Source of the DNA: Bacteroidota bacterium
GTDB taxonomy: Bacteria > Bacteroidota > Bacteroidia > Chitinophagales > Chitinophagaceae
Direction: 5' to 3'
Assembly (NCBI GenBank): GCA_029778965.1
Contig: JAKPBL010000471.1
Span: 1 to 10,348, forward strand
DNA: 10,348 nucleotides
This document shows, piece by piece, positions 6,400 through 10,348 of the stretch. Made by a program: the position numbers and the translations under genes. The notes under the pieces are model-generated. The model did no database searches and was not told where the DNA came from. It worked only from the letters and a program-made list of their open reading frames with translations. How positions within the stretch are numbered: position 1 is the stretch's first letter; every line of letters starts with the position of its first letter.

Positions 6400-7131
6400 A
6401 TGCCTGCTATCAGTGAATATACAATCGGCGAAATTACTGCCAGGGACTACCGCGCCGCCGGTGTATTTGAGAAATTCGGCCTCGATTTTTGCTGCAAGGG
6501 CGATCGTACCATCGAAGAAGCCTGTAAAGCCGACGGGCTGGATGCCGCCGTGGTATACGCCGCCCTCGACCACCTCGGCGGGCAGGGGGGCGATGAGCAG
6601 ATCGCATTCAATGAATGGCCGCTCGACCTCCTTGCCGACTACATTGAAAAGAAACACCACCGTTACGTAAGCAGCCAGGTTCCTTTGCTGGAAACCCTGC
6701 TGGAGAAGATCTGCCGGGTGCACGGAAAAAACCACGAAGAGCTGCTGGATATCCGCCGGCTTTTCCAGGAGTCGGCCGGCGAATTGCTGAACCATATGCG
6801 CAAGGAGGAAAATATCCTGTTCCCCTTTATACGGAAAATGGCGGTGGCGCAACAGCACGGTACCGGGGTGGATGCCGTGCCTTTCGGCACTGTTGGCAAT
6901 CCTATTTCGATGATGATGGCCGAGCATGATATGGAAGGGGAGCGTTTCAGGCAGATAGCGGCCCTGTCGAACAATTACACCGTGCCGGCCGACGGCTGCA
7001 CTACCTACCAGGTCGCTTTTGCCACGCTGAAAGCGTTTGAGCACGACCTGCACCGCCATATTCACCTGGAGAACAATATTCTTTTTCCCAAGGCCATTTT
7101 ACTGGAAAAAGCACTCCGCCAGGCCATCTAA
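6400..7131 (+). CDS. ric: Iron-sulfur cluster repair di-iron protein (RIC / ScdA / YtfE family)
   Basis: A 243-residue two-domain RIC protein, the family that repairs Fe-S clusters damaged by NO or oxidants. The N-terminal ScdA_N (DUF542) domain, residues about 5-60, carries the adjacent cysteines C31-C32 in FGLDFCCKG. The hemerythrin-like four-helix domain follows from about residue 80. Likely di-iron ligands by spacing against E. coli YtfE are H87, H132 with E136 (NHMRKEE), H176 (AEHD) and H220 with E224 (HIHLE). Length and motif order are complete, so it should be functional and cytoplasmic. It lies 24 bp after the hemoglobin and 9 bp before the Crp/Fnr gene, inside the same operon. NO induction is inferred from the Rrf2 gene and operator-like motif upstream. 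Confidence 0.95.
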   Translation: MPAISEYTIGEITARDYRAAGVFEKFGLDFCCKGDRTIEEACKADGLDAAVVYAALDHLGGQGGDEQIAFNEWPLDLLADYIEKKHHRYVSSQVPLLETLLEKICRVHGKNHEELLDIRRLFQESAGELLNHMRKEENILFPFIRKMAVAQQHGTGVDAVPFGTVGNPISMMMAEHDMEGERFRQIAALSNNYTVPADGCTTYQVAFATLKAFEHDLHRHIHLENNILFPKAILLEKALRQAI

Positions 7132-7140
7132 GGCAGCCGT

Positions 7141-7728
7141 ATGCAGATCGATTACGACATACTGGTAACGTACGGGGGCATTACCCGGAAATACGATAAA
7201 GGAGCAATTGTTTTTTGGGAAGGTGATGCCCCTCTTTATTTCTACCAGATAGTGGAAGGCGCTGTAAAAATGTTCTCCACCAACAGCGAAGGAAAAGACC
7301 TGATCCAGGGCACTTTCGCAGCGGGAGACAGTTTTGGCGAGCCGCCGCTTTTTGTCAATAAAAATTATCCTGCCACGGCGCAGACCTCCAGCCCCGCGGT
7401 TATCGTGCGTTTATCGAAAGAAAGGCTGCTGAATATTTTGCACGACTCCCCCGAGATGCAGACAACCATGCTGTATATGTTTGCCGAGCGGATCTATAAC
7501 AAGGCACATTCAACGCAAATATGGCATTGTAAAACTGCCGAAGAAAAAATCACCCGCCTTTTGCGGCATATGAAAGGCAATTCACAACGTCAGCCTGTTT
7601 TAATAAATAAAACCCGCCAGGAAATAGCCGATCTCACCGGCCTGCGGGTGGAAACCGTGATCCGTACCCTGCTGAAAATGGAGCGTGACCAAAAGGTGAA
7701 AATGGTGGATCATAAGATTTATTACTGA
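7141..7728 (+). CDS. Crp/Fnr-family transcriptional regulator
   Basis: A 195-residue Crp/Fnr regulator. Residues about 10-105 form the cyclic-nucleotide-binding-type beta-roll (GDSFGEPPLF at 62-71), followed by the dimerisation helix (about 103-130). The C-terminal winged helix has TRQEIADLTGLRVETVIR at 158-175 as helix-turn-helix. There is no N-terminal cysteine cluster and only one cysteine in all (C130), so it does not hold an FNR-type 4Fe-4S cluster. A heme- or NO-responsive DNR/NnrR-like role, or a different ligand, is possible given its place between an NO-repair gene and a nos operon, but that is inference. AAGG before the ATG is a rare Shine-Dalgarno-like signal here. Its stop overlaps the start of the next gene (TGATG), implying coupled translation. 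Confidence 0.92.
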   Translation: MQIDYDILVTYGGITRKYDKGAIVFWEGDAPLYFYQIVEGAVKMFSTNSEGKDLIQGTFAAGDSFGEPPLFVNKNYPATAQTSSPAVIVRLSKERLLNILHDSPEMQTTMLYMFAERIYNKAHSTQIWHCKTAEEKITRLLRHMKGNSQRQPVLINKTRQEIADLTGLRVETVIRTLLKMERDQKVKMVDHKIYY

Positions 7729-8975
7729 TGAATACATTGGAAAAACCTTTCCGGAACTGGTTCCGGACCGGCCTGTTCAGCCTGGCCATCGTAGCGCTGT
7801 TCGGCAGCCTGATGCGGTATAAGATAGCGTTCGATTTCCCGTATTTCGACCAGAAGAACCTGCTGCATGCACATTCGCATTTTGCATTTGGCGGCTGGCT
7901 TACGCACATGCTATATACTTCGCTTGCCTGGTGCATGAACGGTTTACTGCCAGCGGAAAAGCAGCGAAGATATCATCTGCTGATCGCGCTGAACCTCCTG
8001 TTTTCATTCGGCATGCTATGCGCTTTTACCGTACAGGGGTATGGCCCTGTATCCATTTTGTTTTCCACGCTTACTATTGTGGTAGCCATCGCATTTTTCG
8101 GTGTCTACGCAAGCGATGCAAGGCGTTTTGCTCCGGGACAGGCGTTTACGCGCTGGGCGCGGATGGGTTTGTTCCTGAATGTTTTTTCGGCAGCGGGACC
8201 GCTTTTCCTGGCGTATATGATGGCTACGCGGAGCATCGACATGCAACGTTATCTCGGCTCTGTGTATTACTACCTGCATTTCCAGTACAGCGGCTGGTTT
8301 TTCTTCGCGTCCATGTCGTTGCTGGTGTTTTATCTTCCGCAGAAGAACGACCTGTTCCGGAGCGCTTACCGGGTGTTTTCGGTGACTGTTTTTATCAGCT
8401 TCTTCCTGTCCATATTGTGGGCGCATCTGCCCGTTTGGCTGGTGGTGATCACCTCGCTGGCGGCGATTGCGCAATTGCTGGCCTGGCTGCGGCTGCTCGG
8501 GGCATTTGCCGGTGATCTCCGGGCGATGCCGGGCCGGTTGCCGGCGCGGTGGATATCATGGTTCCTGTATGGCGCCGTATTATCGATGACACTCAAATTT
8601 GTGCTGCAAACAGTGTCTGCCATTCCGCACCTGAGCCAACTGGTGTTCGGCTTCCGGCCCATCGTTATAGCCTACCTGCACCTGGTGCTGCTGGGTGTTT
8701 ATAGTCTTTTCCTGGTTGGCTGGTTGTTTGTACGCGGCGTGCTGACACTGAACAAAACAGCCCGGAGTGGTTCATTTATTTTCCTGGCAGGCGTGGTATT
8801 GAACGAAACGCTGCTGGCGGTGCAGGGCTTTGCCTCGTTCGCGTATGTGCCGATACCGTATATACACGAAGCATTGCTGCTGGTGGCGCTTTTATTGCTG
8901 GCGGGCGCAGCGCTGCTGGCCTGGTCGGCTGTATCACCATCTGCTACCTCATCCGCTACATCTTCTGCTGCATAA
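7728..8975 (+). CDS. Polytopic 12-TM membrane protein, divergent heme-copper-oxidase-I-like
   Basis: A 415-residue inner-membrane protein with about twelve predicted hydrophobic helices (roughly residues 13-30, 48-70, 83-104, 107-126, 147-165, 182-203, 214-232, 234-258, 274-296, 311-332, 347-371, 380-402). Histidines sit in or near helices: H47, H49, H51 and H60 in LLHAHSHFAFGGWLTH, H184 in LHFQYSGWFFF, H233, H301, H318 and H380. Twelve helices with histidines in helices II, VI, VII/VIII and X recall heme-copper oxidase subunit I and NO reductase. However, the HPEVY motif, the paired HH of helix VII and the HxH of helix X are absent, so normal O2 or NO reduction cannot be claimed. It is the last gene of the NO operon and starts within the stop of the Crp/Fnr gene. 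The C-terminus is a Ser/Ala/Thr-rich tail whose last 20 bp overlap the opposing hemoglobin gene. An NnrS-like heme membrane protein is an alternative. Confidence 0.75.
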   Translation: MNTLEKPFRNWFRTGLFSLAIVALFGSLMRYKIAFDFPYFDQKNLLHAHSHFAFGGWLTHMLYTSLAWCMNGLLPAEKQRRYHLLIALNLLFSFGMLCAFTVQGYGPVSILFSTLTIVVAIAFFGVYASDARRFAPGQAFTRWARMGLFLNVFSAAGPLFLAYMMATRSIDMQRYLGSVYYYLHFQYSGWFFFASMSLLVFYLPQKNDLFRSAYRVFSVTVFISFFLSILWAHLPVWLVVITSLAAIAQLLAWLRLLGAFAGDLRAMPGRLPARWISWFLYGAVLSMTLKFVLQTVSAIPHLSQLVFGFRPIVIAYLHLVLLGVYSLFLVGWLFVRGVLTLNKTARSGSFIFLAGVVLNETLLAVQGFASFAYVPIPYIHEALLLVALLLLAGAALLAWSAVSPSATSSATSSAA

Positions 8976-9321
8976 TGCCGGCAATGCCACGGGCATGGTC
9001 TTTCATTTTCTGCGCATTTTGGCCGGAAAACAACGCATCGACCGTTTCGTTGAAAAGCGCCAGCCAGCGGCTGAAATGAGCGGGTAAGACCGGGTTCGCC
9101 TGGTTGATGACCCGGTGGGTAGCCAGCGGGTTCCCGCTGTAACTGCCGGTATGGAACAACACGTTTTCCCAGAAGGCGCACATGACCTCCTCGTGACGAT
9201 GCCAGTCATCGCCCGCCATAGCGCCAAAAAAGAAACCGATGGTCTCATCTTCTTTAACCTTGCTGTAGAAACGTGCTATCACTTTTCTGATATCGTCTAC
9301 AGTGTTTAAATCTGTTTTCAT
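8956..9321 (-). CDS. Group III truncated hemoglobin (second copy)
   Basis: A 121-residue group III truncated hemoglobin, clearly paralogous to the one at 5983-6375 but well diverged. Landmarks are FY at 18-19 (B10 tyrosine), W40 and H43 (E7-type region), FW at 50-51, the proximal histidine H82 in AHFSRWL, and TVDALF at 93-98. It begins 17 bp after the NosY-like gene on the same strand, so it is probably the last gene of that nos operon. An NO-binding role near the N2O reductase system is a reasonable inference: it may protect the reductase or its maturation from NO. Its last 20 bp overlap the 3' end of the convergent membrane-protein gene. No Shine-Dalgarno precedes the ATG, and translation may depend on read-through from the permease gene. 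Confidence 0.92.
   Translation of the reverse strand: MKTDLNTVDDIRKVIARFYSKVKEDETIGFFFGAMAGDDWHRHEEVMCAFWENVLFHTGSYSGNPLATHRVINQANPVLPAHFSRWLALFNETVDALFSGQNAQKMKDHARGIAGIMQQKM
8984..8996 (+). terminator. Weak hairpin past the NO operon
   Basis: ATGCC and GGCAT (8984-8988 and 8992-8996) pair around ACG, 9 bases after the membrane-protein stop, with a T-rich but interrupted stretch downstream (TCTTTCATTTT). It lies inside the opposing hemoglobin gene. The 5-bp stem is short, so this is only a possible weak terminator. Confidence 0.2.
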
Positions 9322-9338
9322 CGTGAAAGGTTTAATAC

Positions 9339-10106
9339 TTAGAGATCTTTGTTTTTAAACCTGGCCAGTGAAATATAGAAAGGAACGATAATCCATAGCA
9401 GCAACAGGGTGGCCGACAGTGCCAGTCCGCCGCCTGTTCCGAAATAATCCCGGAACACGGCCCCGGTATATCCCATCATGGCAGAAACGTCGAGGTGCAG
9501 CAGCAGCACCACGCGGCAAAGGTCGATGGGGCTGAGTGCGCAAAGCAATACAACCAGCTTTTCGATCGGATAGTCGGCAAACTGGAAGAACAGGAACAGC
9601 ACGATGGCATCGAACAGCAGGGCGAAATAGAGCCAGAGCATGATCGACACGCCGATGCCTTTGGCTTTATCGCGCGTCAGCACGCAAGCCAGGAAAGCGA
9701 CCGCGGTAAATACCAGCGTCAGGAGTATGCCCGATCCGATCATTACCCAGGCCGTTACCGGCTCGGCATACAATAAAATGGGAATGCCGGCCCCGGCGAG
9801 AAAGGCGAGGGAGAGGCTGGCGGCCAGCCCGGCGAACAGCGATTTCCAGATGGCGGTTCTTTTGATCGGCTGGCTTACGAGCAGCTCGATGAATTCAGCG
9901 CTGTTGTAGAGGTAAATGGTGGAGAAGAGCGACGATACGAGGGGAATGATGAGCAGCAGGATGTTGAGCAGCGTCAGCATTCCTTTTGCGGCATTGTTTT
10001 CAAGCCCGAATACCGTCCACGAAAAAGCGGCGAGCGTAATGGTATATACGATAACGGTTTTGTTATGCAGTATATCGAGCAATATATGTTTCAGTAGCTT
10101 ATTCAT
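9339..10106 (-). CDS. nosY: NosY-like ABC transporter permease (N2O reductase maturation)
   Basis: A 255-residue integral membrane protein of the ABC-2/NosY type with about six hydrophobic segments (near residues 18-35, 43-65, 90-113, 117-142, 150-175 and 230-247). The segment LSPIDLCRVVLLLHLD followed by MMGYTGAVFRDYFG (about residues 190-225) resembles the conserved region before the last helix of NosY proteins, which distinguishes it from generic ABC-2 permeases. NosFY with periplasmic NosD forms an ABC system needed for building the copper-sulfide centre of nitrous oxide reductase. The gene's ATG overlaps the end of the NosF-like gene by 8 bp, and a truncated hemoglobin follows after 17 bp. 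nosZ and nosD are not in the window, so the name rests on the motif and gene order. Another ABC-2 exporter is possible. Confidence 0.8.
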   Translation of the reverse strand: MNKLLKHILLDILHNKTVIVYTITLAAFSWTVFGLENNAAKGMLTLLNILLLIIPLVSSLFSTIYLYNSAEFIELLVSQPIKRTAIWKSLFAGLAASLSLAFLAGAGIPILLYAEPVTAWVMIGSGILLTLVFTAVAFLACVLTRDKAKGIGVSIMLWLYFALLFDAIVLFLFFQFADYPIEKLVVLLCALSPIDLCRVVLLLHLDVSAMMGYTGAVFRDYFGTGGGLALSATLLLLWIIVPFYISLARFKNKDL

Positions 10107-10348
10107 GCCGTTGATTTTTCAGCAGCGCGGTCACCGAACCGGCGATGCTTTGCTGGCGGGTATTGCTTTTCAGGGTATCGATGTCCTGGTGCAGCATTAC
10201 CTGGCCTTCCTGCATGAACACGAGCTCGTTTACCACGCCCTCCAGCTCACTCAGCACGTGCGACGTGACCAGGACCAGGCACCCGCTGTTTTTAGCCGAT
10301 ACGATCTTTTCCTTCAGTATCTCTGCGGCAATGGGATCGAGGCCGGCG
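10099..10348 (-). CDS. nosF: NosF-like ABC transporter ATP-binding protein, C-terminal part (cut by window edge)
   Basis: The last 82 or so codons of an ABC ATPase on the minus strand; the gene continues past the right edge. The visible part begins with AGLDPIAAE, the D-loop just after Walker B. It is followed by the strand LVLVTSHVLSELE with the H-loop histidine, then a C-terminal regulatory stretch (EVMFMQEGQVMLHQD) and a tail ending in RHE. Walker A, the signature motif and Walker B are outside the window. The stop (TAA, 10099-10101) lies within the start of the NosY-like gene (ATGAATAA), so the two are translated together and should form one transporter. Assignment to NosF comes from the neighbouring permease, because the ATPase fragment alone is generic. 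Confidence 0.8.
   Translation of the reverse strand, partial: AGLDPIAAEILKEKIVSAKNSGCLVLVTSHVLSELEGVVNELVFMQEGQVMLHQDIDTLKSNTRQQSIAGSVTALLKNQRHE

Noticed and set aside
6385..7065. A 226-codon minus-strand frame opposite ric
   Set aside because: The plus frame is a full-length RIC protein with all expected cysteine and di-iron ligands; the minus frame has no domain signal.
7141..7728. FNR-type oxygen sensor
   Set aside because: The protein has only one cysteine (C130) and no N-terminal cysteine cluster, so an FNR-like 4Fe-4S cluster cannot be supported.
8935..8975. Tandem repeat coding the SAT/SSA-rich tail as a mobile or CRISPR-like repeat
   Set aside because: The 12-base units are short and imperfect and simply encode a low-complexity C-terminus.

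Overview
The window looks like a chromosomal segment from a Bacteroidota bacterium, probably of the Chitinophagaceae/Sphingobacteriales type (family level is inference). The signs are TAnnTTTG-type -7 boxes, start codons mostly without a Shine-Dalgarno sequence, a GH123/DUF4091 lipoprotein coupled to a Gfo/Idh/MocA dehydrogenase, and a nos-type ABC transporter followed by a group III truncated hemoglobin. No RNA gene, insertion sequence, CRISPR array or attachment site was recognised.

Left part (1-5223), carbohydrate and phosphodiester metabolism. A membrane-anchored PQQ-dependent sugar dehydrogenase lies on the minus strand, with a perfect 15-bp inverted repeat just past its stop. It is divergent from an exported glycerophosphodiester phosphodiesterase on the plus strand. 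A minus-strand pair follows that is convergent with the phosphodiesterase: a GH123-like (DUF4091) lipoprotein whose stop overlaps the start of a Gfo/Idh/MocA oxidoreductase (ATGA). This pair probably acts in sequence on a glycan-derived sugar.

Middle part (5224-8975), a plus-strand nitric-oxide/nitrosative-stress cluster. The order is an Rrf2-family regulator with three Fe-S-type cysteines (NsrR/IscR-like, GTG start), a group III truncated hemoglobin, a RIC/ScdA/YtfE di-iron repair protein, a Crp/Fnr regulator, and a 12-TM histidine-rich membrane protein that resembles a degenerate heme-copper oxidase subunit I. From the hemoglobin onward the genes are 24, 9 and -1 bp apart, so this is almost certainly one transcript. 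A 17-bp sequence occurs exactly twice: upstream of rrf2, as part of a 9-8-9 perfect dyad, and inverted in the rrf2-hemoglobin gap. It is a strong candidate for the Rrf2 operator and implies autoregulation plus control of the operon.

Right part (8956-10348), the minus-strand tail of a nitrous-oxide-reductase accessory operon. It holds the C-terminal end of a NosF-like ATPase (cut by the window edge), a NosY-like permease overlapping it by 8 bp, and a second group III truncated hemoglobin 17 bp further on. This operon runs head-on into the NO cluster and the last genes overlap by 20 bp. The right half thus joins NO sensing, NO scavenging, Fe-S repair and N2O-reductase maturation. nosZ, nosL and nosD would be expected beyond the right edge but are not visible here.
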